Below, one piece after another: positions 25,101-35,672 of a stretch of DNA of 64,000 nt; the stretch's first letter is position 1; the number at the start of each line of letters is the position of its first letter. The notes beneath the pieces were generated by a model. That model worked only from the letters and a program-made list of their open reading frames with translations, was not told the origin of the DNA and made no database searches. This DNA comes from Typha latifolia (Eukaryota > Streptophyta > Magnoliopsida > Poales > Typhaceae), in NCBI GenBank assembly GCA_019914945.1, contig CM034110.1, forward strand, positions 315,001 through 379,000, written 5' to 3'. The position numbers were made by a program, and so were the translations under genes.

Positions 25101-28100
25101 ATTATTGCATGGTTCCTTCTTTAGCAAGAACAACATGTGCATCCAATTATTCTACAAAAGCATCGCCACCAAAAGAGGTTTGAGTTTGATATCAGCTGTA
25201 TATTGCTGTTTTCGGTTAGTTTGTGAAGTGCAATTGCTCTATCTGTCTTCCGTGTCCATTTTTTTAGTGTTCTTTGAGTTTCGAGAAATGAAAAATTAAA
25301 GGTTCCAAGTATTGAAATCAGGATCATAATTGGCCGTCTGAAAAAACGATATGTATTGGTGGTATCAAGCAGATCGGCCATTTGTATTGGCTTGTATTTG
25401 AAAATAATTTTTAAAATATAAAAAAATTCTAAATTGTTCAGAAAAAATAGTAAGATATAAATATAAATTATTCAAATATAAAGTCTAAAAATTAAAATAT
25501 AAATAATATTGTCTCAATCTCTATCTCTCCTTTCTACCACTCACACTTCCTCTCTCTCTCACACAAATAAAAAAAATTCTTACATTCTCTCTCACTAGGT
25601 CTCTTTTATCAAACTCTCTCACTAAGTCTCTCTTATCAAACTCTCTCCTACTAACTCTGTCTTATTAAACTTTTTCTCCCACCAACTCTCTCCTATCAAA
25701 CTCTCTCTCCCACTACCTCTCTCTCCTACTAACTTTCTTTCTTATTAACTCTTACCCTTAAAAAAAACTCTCTCACCCTCACTGACTACCACCTCTCCCT
25801 CTCTCCCCATCTCCAATATAGTTTTTTATTTTTTTCTCCACATCTCTCTCTCTCTTATCTTTCCCTCTCACTCTTTCTGCTGCAACCCACAAACTCTCTT
25901 CCTCCATATCTTCTCTCTCTTTCCCTCTCTTTCTTATGCCCTCTATTCTCCTTTTTTCCTCTCTCTTCCCCCTTTTTTTCTTTTATGCATACTCATCTTG
26001 GGTGGGATTGGTTGATACGGCCAATCCCACTCAGGATCAGCCGAAGCTAGGAACTATGAAAAAATTAAATTAAATCAGAATCATGAGAGGCCATATCTTT
26101 CTTTGACGGTGTAATTAGAGGTTGTTAAAACATCTTCTTTGACAAGTCAAAAATTTGCTTATTGGCCTCACAAGATGATAAAGCAAAAATTTATCTGTTT
26201 GTGATTTCCTACTTTTTTTTTGTAATACATAGATGTGGCTAGTAGATTTCTATGTTTTAATGCTGAGCACCTAGCGTCAGCATGTGGAAAGTCATAGTTC
26301 TTTAATTTTCTTGATTGGTATATGTGGTTGGTAAAGGTTTAGTATCTACTGACTACATCATCAATGTCCAGTCATCTTAGGAAGCTTGTCAAAAAATATC
26401 TATATTGTAATCAATGTTCTGAAAGGCGGCTGCGAGTGGCGGGCGGTCACCCCACCGCCTAGCGCCTAGACGGAGGCTGGCGACAAGGCGGGTGACAAGG
26501 TGGTTTAACATTTTTAATATAAAAATAAATAAATAAATAAACATATATAATATATATTATATACTTATATGTAATTACTAATAAACAAATTAATAGACTA
26601 ATTACTAAGTGATTAACATTTAACAGATTAAAACATTTCAACGGATTAAGTGATTAACATATAATTATTGATTTACAACTTTACAAGCATTTATTCTTCA
26701 ACAGATAATCAGTCTATTTTTTATTTGTTATTTTGTCTAATTGCCTAGCATAACTGATTAATTGATTAAAACATATAAAAAAAAGACATTCGAGCTGTCC
26801 GACTGAGAGAGAGACTATGAGGGAGGGAGTGAGAGAGAGAGGGAAAGAGAACCATACCTCTTCTGCTTCTCACCATTGCAGCACGATGCCGCCAGCCGCC
26901 GCTTTAGCTGCCTTGGAGCTCGCTACTGCTAGTAGTGGAAGGGAGAGCCGAAGATGATCAAAGGTTTAAGCCCTTTAGGGTTTCTAATTTTTCTATCGAG
27001 ACTCGAGAGAGGAGAGCAACGAGAGAGAGAAGAGAGTTTTGATATTAAGGCTAATGAGTTAGTCATCTTAGTGGATAATAACCCGACCCTATACTTGTTT
27101 GTAACCCGATAAGGCGGGTTGGCAGGCCTTTTGCCGCTTAGGCGGCCTGCCTTATGTGAGCGCTTGACTGAATGGCAGGGCGGCTGATGCACCATCCCAC
27201 CATGGCGACCGCCTTTTTCGATTTTCAAAACACTGATTGTAATATATAATACCTACTAGGTCCTAAGATAGGGAGATAGTAAACACACTGGATACACTAA
27301 ATGGAGCAATACATTGAGGGACTATGAAGAGTGTCTTCCCTCTTTTGTTTAATTGGTCCCATGAATTTCTTGTTTAATCAAGCGGCACTGGTTCTTTGTA
27401 AGATGCCATCCTATTCTGTACTATGTTGCAATGTACTTTTAGATATTTATGTAAATCCTTTTAGAATTTAAAAACAAACAGAGTGATCTCTGTTCCTCTT
27501 CAATTTAGTTTTGTCCTAAATCTCCATAGATATCCTCTCTGATTCATGAAGAAATGTAATGCTATTTGCTCCATATGACTGACTTCATTTTGATGGAAGT
27601 AACCTCTCAGAACAAGATATTTGATAGGTAATATCTATTAGATGCTTACCTCATTTTAGGTAATTGAAAGGCCAAACCTGTCAGGTCCTTGGTAGCAGGA
27701 ATAATGATCATTGCTTTCCAGTCATTGAATATATATTATAGCCATTCAGGATTCAGGAACCCTGGAAAAAGGAAAAAAAATTCCATAATATGAATGCGAC
27801 ACGAACTATTAAAGGCTATCAGGAGGAGGAATAAGAGAGAGCTTTGAAAGTTGTAAAGAATCTTAGAGGCAGGGAGAAGTGGAGAGTGATTAAAAACGTT
27901 TTAAATGGCGTATCTTTGTACAACAGTCAGTATTTATTCATGGCTTAGGTAATGTCTATTAGATGCTTACCTCATTTTAGGTAATTGAAAGGCTTCTAAC
28001 TCTTCTATTTCAAATAAGAAATTATGAAAAATTTCTAAACATCTCTGTTCTTTCTCATATCTTTCTTCTTATAAATTCAAAGTTGTTCTCCAATTGATAA

Positions 28101-30557
28101 CGGAAGCTACCTATCTTTGGAATTCTTTTGAACTGATGCCACCCTTTGAAGAGAGCATGCTTACTATGCAGCTTCTATTTATCTATCACCACTGTTTCTC
28201 TATCTTATCTCTTTATACAAGTTCCCAAAAATGCCCTTTTGTTCGTATGCTTTCTAAAAGAGAAATCTCCATAACGAATTGTGGTTACTGGCCTGTCCTT
28301 CTTTGTATCTCATTATAACTCCAAAGGCGTCTTTAGTTTCTCTCTATCCTTCTATATTGTATTTGCATTACAACTCCAAGGATATCTTTCTTAATAGATG
28401 AAAAAGTGTAGAATTATTAAGGAGATGTAGTCTAGGACTCTAGGCATCTTTGTCCATTATCCTTTTGTTACAATTATTGTAACTCATGTATGCCAGTTTG
28501 TCTTACATAATAGAGTACTTATTTCTTGATGAAAGATCTTCTTTTCCCTATTTCCTCAGATAACCTAAACTGTTACTCATACACATACATATATCTAAAA
28601 TTCTGCATATAATTTCTTACTGTCTAGTATTATTTATGCCCTTCCTCAACAATAGTTGGTATTTACACCTCTCTTAAGAAAACTATTTTATGTTTTTTCT
28701 CAGGAGAGGAAGGATATATCTACTGTAGAAGATCCTTTTGATGCTCCAACATACAATATTCCTGAAAAACCAGTGACATTCACTGAGGGTGCTTCATACA
28801 GTGTCATAATACTAGTTGGGCTTGGCATAGCAGCCTTGGCAGCATATGCGGTTTTCAAAGAGCTAATCTTTGAGCCAAGAGAGTATGTTCTCATTACTTT
28901 GAAAGTTTTCCATTGTTATAATCTGTAACAGAGAAGTGATTATGTTATTTGGGTTAATGCCTTGTTGTTTGTGTAGAAATGATTATGGATGTTCTCTTAT
29001 GATCTATAACACTGGTAATTGCAAATATTTTTGCTTAAGCTGGTATTGCTGAAGTCTGCCATACATCACAAATTAGAATAATCTAAGAAACTTACTAATT
29101 ACTACTCACAGTGAACAAATTGTCGAATACTTGTTTGATGACTTTCTTAATTGTTTCCTACACTTCTGAAGGGGGCATCACTTTTGCATGATAAGAAACA
29201 CTAAGGTTTTCTTCTTTGTTGGAATCTAGTATCGATTGCTATCAGAAAAAAGTGTTTATTGTTTATAAAGTTCCATTTGTAGTATCTACTTGTGAACATG
29301 GTATGAGGTCAGTATCATGATTTAGTGATGGTTCCTTTTCTGATTTACTATTATAGAGAGCCTTTTGTCTCCATTAAGAATGATAGCCCCTAAACATCCT
29401 GAGAAGATGTGTTGAATTCTCCCTTGAAATTTTCTGTTTGACCACTATTGGTTAATCATCTGTGTATGAAACAGTCAGCTTTACAGTAATCCTTAATTTT
29501 CTTCAGTGCTTATATAGTTATGTTGAGCACTATGATTAATTTGGTATATTTAGATCATAAACCACATATCAGGGGGATTAATCTATAATTTGTGCAATAA
29601 ACTGTCATCTGCAATCTGCATACCTTTTGAGATTGTGTCAAGATAATGCACTCCTAAAACTGAACCACTGAATCTTATACTGCACTATTTTATGGGTGGT
29701 CAAGAAATTCATTGGAGTAAAGTGTTTTTGTTGTTGCTCTCTTCTATCAGGCTAGTTGTTTGAATCTCCCTCTCTTTTTTTTATCATTTTTTTTCCTACT
29801 TGCTGCTTGGTAAAGAAAAAGTTTCCTCATTGTTTGCCAGTTTTTTTGTTTGTGTGTGTAGATACAAAATTTTTGGAAAGGCTCTTGAAAGGGTTCAGAA
29901 TGATAGTCAGGTCAGTGATAGGTCAAGACTTGAGACTGCTACTTAATTACTGATCATCTTATAGACATTGCTATTTATGGGCTATCCACCTGTTCTTTGT
30001 AGAAATAAATGTGTTTTTCATCTCTCCATAATATCTGGTTTTCTTGTTAGGTTACAGTGAGAATAGGCTCCCCTGTCACTGGTTATGGCCAGGAAAGCAG
30101 AAATCGTGCTGCTAGGCAGCGCATTCCGAATAGAGTTTGGACCGATGAAGATGGTGTCGAACATGTCGAGGTATCACTAAGCTTCAATTTCAGCTATTAT
30201 TTGCAGTTTATCTACAGAGCATCTTTTTAAGCTTGACTTCATCACTTTCTAAACTTAGAAGCCCACAACAGCTAATGTGTGATTAAGAGTATCATATTCT
30301 ATTTGTTTGAATACTTGATTTACATGATATTTTTTCAGTGATCTCAAGAAACATGATTTGTTATGCATACATAATGTTCCAGTCCCATGTCTATACAGGT
30401 AAATTTCTATATTCGTGGACCACATGGAGCTGGGAAGGTGTATGCCGAAATGTTTAAAGATCTTACTGATAAGAAATGGAAGTTCATGTACCTTATAGTT
30501 GAGATTAAGTCACCGTCCCAAGCACAGTTGATGCTAGAATCTTATGTTCCGGCTTAG
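22191..30557 (+). CDS. TIM21: Mitochondrial import inner membrane translocase subunit TIM21
   Basis: Seven exons in frame: 22191-22355, 23081-23099, 25017-25177, 28704-28882, 29862-29910, 30051-30170, 30399-30557; 283 residues. TIM21 is a TIM23-complex subunit that contacts the TOM complex from the intermembrane space and helps sort preproteins into the inner membrane. Residues 1-35 are Arg/Ser/Ala-rich and lack acidic residues before Asp34, as in a mitochondrial presequence. Then follow [20 protein letters not shown], one membrane segment (about 145-166, [19 protein letters not shown]) and the intermembrane-space domain with [38 protein letters not shown] and the terminal [11 protein letters not shown]. 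Exon 3 was found by splice phase: it alone joins the 19-base exon 2 (phase 1) to exon 4 (phase 0). Its internal ATG at 25055 could start a shorter form. Exons 4-7 are certain; 1-3 are inferred. Confidence 0.9.
22363..22379 (+). promoter_or_regulatory. Double telo-box at start of TIM21 intron 1
   Basis: AAACCCTAAACCCTAAA lies seven bases after the exon 1 donor site. The telo-box (AAACCCTAA) is a known plant element near the 5' ends of genes for translation and growth. Here it is two tandem units just inside the first intron. Confidence 0.6.
25548..25975. repeat. Polypyrimidine low-complexity block
   Basis: More than 400 bases dominated by CTCTC and CTTATCAAACTCTC-type units with repeated ACTCTCTCCCACTA motifs, within TIM21 intron 3. 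This is a degenerate CT-rich minisatellite rather than a perfect microsatellite. Confidence 0.7.
26412..27235. mobile_element. Non-autonomous hAT element in TIM21 intron 3
   Basis: An 824-base insertion flanked by an exact 8-base duplication, ATTGTAAT (26404-26411 and 27236-27243), the target-site length typical of hAT transposons. The ends are inverted repeats: CAATGTTCTGAAA on the left and, reverse-complemented, CAGTGTTTTGAAA on the right (two mismatches). GC-rich subterminal repeats with GGCGG and GGCGGTC motifs follow at both ends. There is no transposase frame, so it depends on an element elsewhere. The middle (about 26860-27000) is GC-richer and may be captured genomic sequence. Confidence 0.85.
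27625..27672. repeat. 48-base direct repeat, copy 1
   Basis: TAGGTAATATCTATTAGATG... through GTAATTGAAAGGC matches the copy at 27946-27993 with one visible difference (A/G). Both lie in TIM21 intron 3. Confidence 0.85.
27946..27993. repeat. 48-base direct repeat, copy 2
   Basis: Second copy of the 27625 repeat, 321 bases downstream in the same orientation. The spacing and near identity suggest a recent local duplication or the short ends of an inserted segment. Confidence 0.85.
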
Positions 30558-30746
30558 AGCACAGGCAACAATGGTAATTTATCAGTCTCATCCTTATAAA
30601 TGGTGTATAGGGTGAGTTTCTCGTTAGCCATAGATTTTATTTTTATGGACCTTTGCCATGTCTATTTGTTGTCCTTGGCATGGTTGAATTTGGTCCCATT
30701 TGGGGTGTTTTAAATTGTCATCTCATTTTGATAAAGTTTTGAGGGG

Positions 30747-30777
<31 letters not shown>

Positions 30778-30779
30778 TC
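30747..30779. repeat. (TTTC)n microsatellite
   Basis: About eight CTTT units, 190 bases after the TIM21 stop codon and so probably in its 3' UTR. Confidence 0.9.
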
Positions 30780-33700
30780 ATCTTTTTTCTTTTTTCTGTT
30801 GTTGTTGTGGTCTTCTTAAATAGCTAGGGAAATACACCAGGAAATTGAATCTAGGAATCACATTTTGAGCTGTTTGCTTTCCTATCAATTTTGAAGTATG
30901 AAAGTTCCTTCTTTATAAGTACTAGTCGTCAGGGAAGGTCATCATTTTTATCTTTGGTTTGTATATCTGAACAATTCTCCATATTTACTTGCATTAGGAA
31001 GTGAAAAAAAAAAATAGCAATAATGTCTCTTTGTTTCAGGGAGAGAGAGAGAGAGTTCTTCAATTGGCCAAAGTTGGGGCAATGAAGCTTTTGAGTGGAG
31101 AGCGGTGACAATTTTTCTGGAAATGATCTGCTAGCAGGGCTGGCAAATTTAGTTCATTTATGAAACATTTGGCTCAAAATTTTGATCGAGATCAAGACAT
31201 TAGGAAACGAGCCACACACAAAAAATAAACTTTGGCTTGTTAAAGTTTAATAATTATCAATAATAACATATCTTATTTATACACATTAATTTATTTTAAT
31301 GTTTGTTTTAATTTCACATTGACTTAGTCTGAACCAAAATTTGAACAGTATAGGTGCTTAACTAAATCTAAATGGCCAATAACTGGGGAAAGAAATAGGT
31401 GATTTCCTTTCATCTAATCTAGTTATGTTTTCTTCTTTCTAATATTTGAATCTACTCGTTCAATAATTTATATATATTTTTTATGTTTAGCGAAAGAGAC
31501 CTCATTTTATGTTGGAAGAACTGCTCTTATTAATTCATTAATTAATTCATTCATTCATTATCTAATAGTTGTCGATAGCTTGTACAAGGTTTGAGCCCAG
31601 CTGTTGCCGTTTGCCCAACTGACAACTGGCAATTGGCAAGTGCTCAATGATCTAAATAAGTTGGATGTCCAATCTTATTCTTATTTCTTGGGAACTATTG
31701 TTGGCCACTTGAAATGAAATGCATATCATCACATGTGTTTAGTCTGGTTGTTGGTAGTACTTGAATTACGTACATGCTTGCTGGTGATTACCTGTCAAAT
31801 TATATATATATATATATATATATATCTATTTACCTATAAGAGCAAAGAATTCATAGGTTTCTTTCACACCTTGAAAGATTCTTGGATCACCTCTCTTGTT
31901 CTCATCTGGTCAGCAAAAGCCAGATCACAAATAATGCTTCTAAGTGTAGGCCAAGGTGTATCTTAGTTGCCAAAGTAGGAGACTTATAAATGAGTTGGCT
32001 GGTTTACTACAACTAATCTCAACTTGGAGTTGGACTTTTTCTCTAACCAGCCTGGCCCAAAACTAAGCTAGCCCTGACTTGACCAATCTATTGACCACTT
32101 AACCTAAAAGCTTAGAAGTCTTTTAAGTATCCCTAATATCGCACATTAGGGCTAATGAGGGTGTAGACCCACCCATGACTCTGATACTAAGTTTGTAACA
32201 TGTGTTACTCTTAAATATTTATACATCTTATTCCCTTCTTTTTGGGTGGGTCAACAATTGTGATAAATCCTTTTAGCATGATCCATATGGGGATTATTCT
32301 TGGAACAAACGTTCTTCTTTTCCTGTGATGATGTATACCACTTATTTGTATGGTGAGAAATGTGCATCTCTTTCTTCACACCAATATGTTGATGCCAATA
32401 TAATATACTCATTGATTTCTCCATCCTTATCTATCGGCCTGCAAGAATATCTCTTATCCTTTTGATGCAAAGCTATGATTCGAATATTATGTCTCAGCCC
32501 TGTGGTGATGAACTATACTTACTTGATTATTCCCCTACATCTTTTATCTATCTCACATACAAACAAAAGAATCAGAACATGGTAGATTTATATATCAATT
32601 TACTCACCATGCATTTGCAAGATTACCCTTTTACGTAATATTATAAGCTAGTCTGGCGTCATTTAGGATAATAAATCCTTCTTTTTTATGTTCATAATTT
32701 CAAAAATTAACAACTTTAATTAGATCAGCATATTCGCTACTTTGCCACTAATTAAGTTGGGCAGGAATAAAGAGCATATTACTTTCTTCATCCATATCCA
32801 TTAGTAAATGCATGCCAAGGTAATTAGCATCTTGTTCTTTACTTGCTCTAATGAAGAACATAAACAATTCTATGATTCGATACTCATTCTTGCACGTAAC
32901 TCTATAATGTTACATCTACCTCCTTTCTTGGGATAAATTCTAATCATGCTAATTAATTAATTAATTACTGTGGATAAGTTCTTCTAGTGAAGGTTTTCAC
33001 TTCAACTGAGTAAACTAATTACTCAAACAATTTTGAACGTACCACTACTGCGAGATAGCTTTACAAATTCTACTGCTTATAATATTGTTGTCAACCATGA
33101 TGCTCTAATATTAATTCAAAAGAATATCAAACAAATTTTCAAGCTTATTTTTTTTTTTCTTTTTAGCTTCTCTACCACTTCAAAACAATTAAAATAAAGG
33201 AAGAAAAAAAAAATTAAAATCTGAAAAAATAGTATTACGACGTGCAATGGATAATAGAAAAGAAAATAAAAATATAGCATTCAAAGAATGATAACAAACT
33301 AGAGAGGTAGAATGGCATTTTATGTTATATACTCTATTTTTTTTATATATTTATATGGATTAATCAAATGTCAGATAAGATAGTTGCTCCCTCCCTCTAA
33401 TGTTGCTCGTTGACCTTTACTTTTTATTAAAAATTTTATAGAAGAAAAAAAATAACAAATTAAATAATTTAATATTTTATCCATTTCTTCTATCCATTTA
33501 TCATAAACTAAAACAAAAAAAAAAACACTAATAATTCTGAGATCCTTTGTTAGTGATAACATTTTTATTGCATGTCAACCCAAATTCCAACGTGGACTGT
33601 TGGGAAATAAAAAAAAGTTAAAAAGCCCAAAATGTGGGTCCCACTGTGGGAATTTTTTCAAAAGATCCCCTGTATTATGGATTTATTACGGTTATAAAAA

Positions 33701-33907
33701 TAAAACCATTTACGTAAGCTCACTGTGGGAATTTCAAATTTATTATTTTTGAATAAGATAGATTATATACATTTCCAAATTATAGGTTAAGGTAAGGTTA
33801 ACCTAAGACGTCAAATGCATAAATTTTATAAAACTTGTGGGCGTTTTCAGAAAAGGATATGCGGTAAAGTTGCAACTAGGAAACAAGTAACCATAACGTA
33901 GTCCAAC

Positions 33908-33944
33908 GGTAATTTGATCCGGCGGCTCCTCCGCCAACGGTTTT
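33908..33944. promoter_or_regulatory. GC-rich motif, copy 1, with CCAACGG cores
   Basis: The segment GATCCGGCGGCTCCTCCGCC followed by AACGGTTTT is similar to 34944-34982. CCAACGG occurs three times between 33903 and 33952. AACGG is the core bound by plant three-repeat MYB factors at mitosis-specific activator elements, but the full consensus is only partly met. Confidence 0.35.
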
Positions 33945-34920
33945 CCAACGGCTTTTCGGAAACTACCCTACTTCCAAAGTTTATTCACTATATTATTTCA
34001 AACTTTATTTTTACATATCCAGTATTTTATTTTATATAATCGCTAAAAACTTAATAATGATTTATTTGAGTAAAATGCTAATCAGATTAATAATTTTTTT
34101 TTTTTTATATTTTGGTATTAGGTTTGATGTCCATTTTGATAAATAAAAATTATAAGAGTGGTAGTCTGATTAAAAACTTATATTAGTTTCCTTCAAACAT
34201 CCACGTCGGCAGGGAATCCCTTTTTCCTTGGCGCAACGTAAGCGAATCTTGTTTCCTAATCTCACTCCACATCATTCATTCATTCATTGTATTTGGAAAC
34301 CAAGGCTTCTTCATATATAAGCTAATAGTTGTTATTATTTAGCTTATGGAAATTAACATAATATGGTATAAGTAACTTATAGTTATTCCTTAAAAGAATT
34401 ATTACTTAATTTTGTTTGTGTGTAATAGAAACAAAAACATGTGCATCTTAAAAAAATTATTTATTTAGTCTTTGTCTAAAAAATAAATCATATTAAATAT
34501 ATCTTGGAGTTTTCATGCATTCTGCTATAAAAAAAGACAAACAAATAAGTTTCTTTTTCGAAAATATTAAAAAGAAAATGAGAAATAAAAAATGTTTACC
34601 TTCAACCGGGTGCTCCCATCATTTATTGGTAATTGTTTTGGTCGGTTTATTATAGTGCGTTATTTCTCGTACTAATTCAATTGCGAGACAAATAAAACTG
34701 TTGATTGGCTCGCGACTACAGCTCGGATTATGGATTTTAATCTTTCTTTTTAAAATAAAAAAAATATAAAAAAAGAAAGGTTTATGGAAAGAGGAGATGA
34801 TGGCATGGCAAGTTGGGATCCGCTGCTCACCGTTGCAAACATACATCGCTATCCCTCTTTGTACGACTCTGGCTGCGATTCCACGCCATCCACCTTAGGG
34901 CCCCAAATCTCTGGCTCGTC

Positions 34921-34982
34921 GCCACGTGGCACGTAGCGGCGGTGGTTATTTTAATCCGGGGGGCACCTTCGCCAACGGGTTT
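34921..34982. promoter_or_regulatory. G-box palindrome and GC-rich motif, copy 2
   Basis: The perfect palindrome GCCACGTGGC (34921-34930) contains a G-box (CACGTG), the site for bZIP and bHLH factors. It is followed at 34944-34982 by a diverged copy of the 33908 motif (AATCCGGGGGGCACCTTCGC, then CAACGGG). It lies about 690 bases upstream of the start codon at 35673. Confidence 0.4.
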
Positions 34983-35672
34983 ATCTCGCCACGTTTCGCA
35001 TTCTTATCCGTAGGATCCCCACCCTTCCCAACGTCATCTTGCAAGTTATTTTTACATAATTATAATTATCCCTCTTAATTATTAATTAGCATCCACATCC
35101 TTGATTACATATATATATATATATATATCGAGTTTCAGGAATTACGTACGTGATACCAAAATACACATAAAGTAGAGTGTAAATAATAATAATAATAAAA
35201 TAGAGGATATTTTTGATTAATTTTGTTAGATATTTCATTATAAAATATAATATAATTAATTTTAGGAATTTTACACTTAATAAACAAGTTGAGCGTAAGG
35301 TAGGTAAACACAGGATGTTTTCCGTTAAAAACCAGGTAAAAGATATTATATAGATGAGGATGTCCAGGGGTCTATAAAGGAAATAGACAATATTTAGGGG
35401 GGAAGAGTGAAATATCCCAGATAGGGTCCGCCACCGGCTATGTTCGGTGAGTGGCCCGCGGCGCGACCTGCTAGGAATCCCGTCACCGTCCCGTTCTGTT
35501 CACTCTTATCCTCTTCGTTTTCTATAAAGCGAGGTCTGCCTCGCTACTCTTCTCACCACCATAAAGAATACAATAGTAACTACTATACGCCAAAAAGAAC
35601 AACCTCTCGTTCCCACCATTTGCTTGTGTTCTGTTCCATTGTCTTCTTGTTCTTCTAGTTTCTCGCGTCGAA

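Larger units (their letters stand above)
30558..35672. other. Spacer between TIM21 and the EEP/EF-hand gene
   Basis: No gene was recognised. The first part holds the TIM21 3' UTR with a (TTTC)n run. Further on are short AT and AAT repeats, for example a (TA)n at about 31801-31824 and another at about 35107-35128, and AT-rich sequence. Two GC-richer islands (about 33890-33970 and 34880-35000) carry repeated CCAACGG cores and may be upstream regulatory sequence for the gene at 35673. Confidence 0.5.

Noticed and set aside
32160..32210. Possible retrotransposon primer-binding site (reverse of a TGGTATCAGAG-type sequence)
   Set aside because: The match has mismatches at both ends and no LTR or coding region lies next to it.
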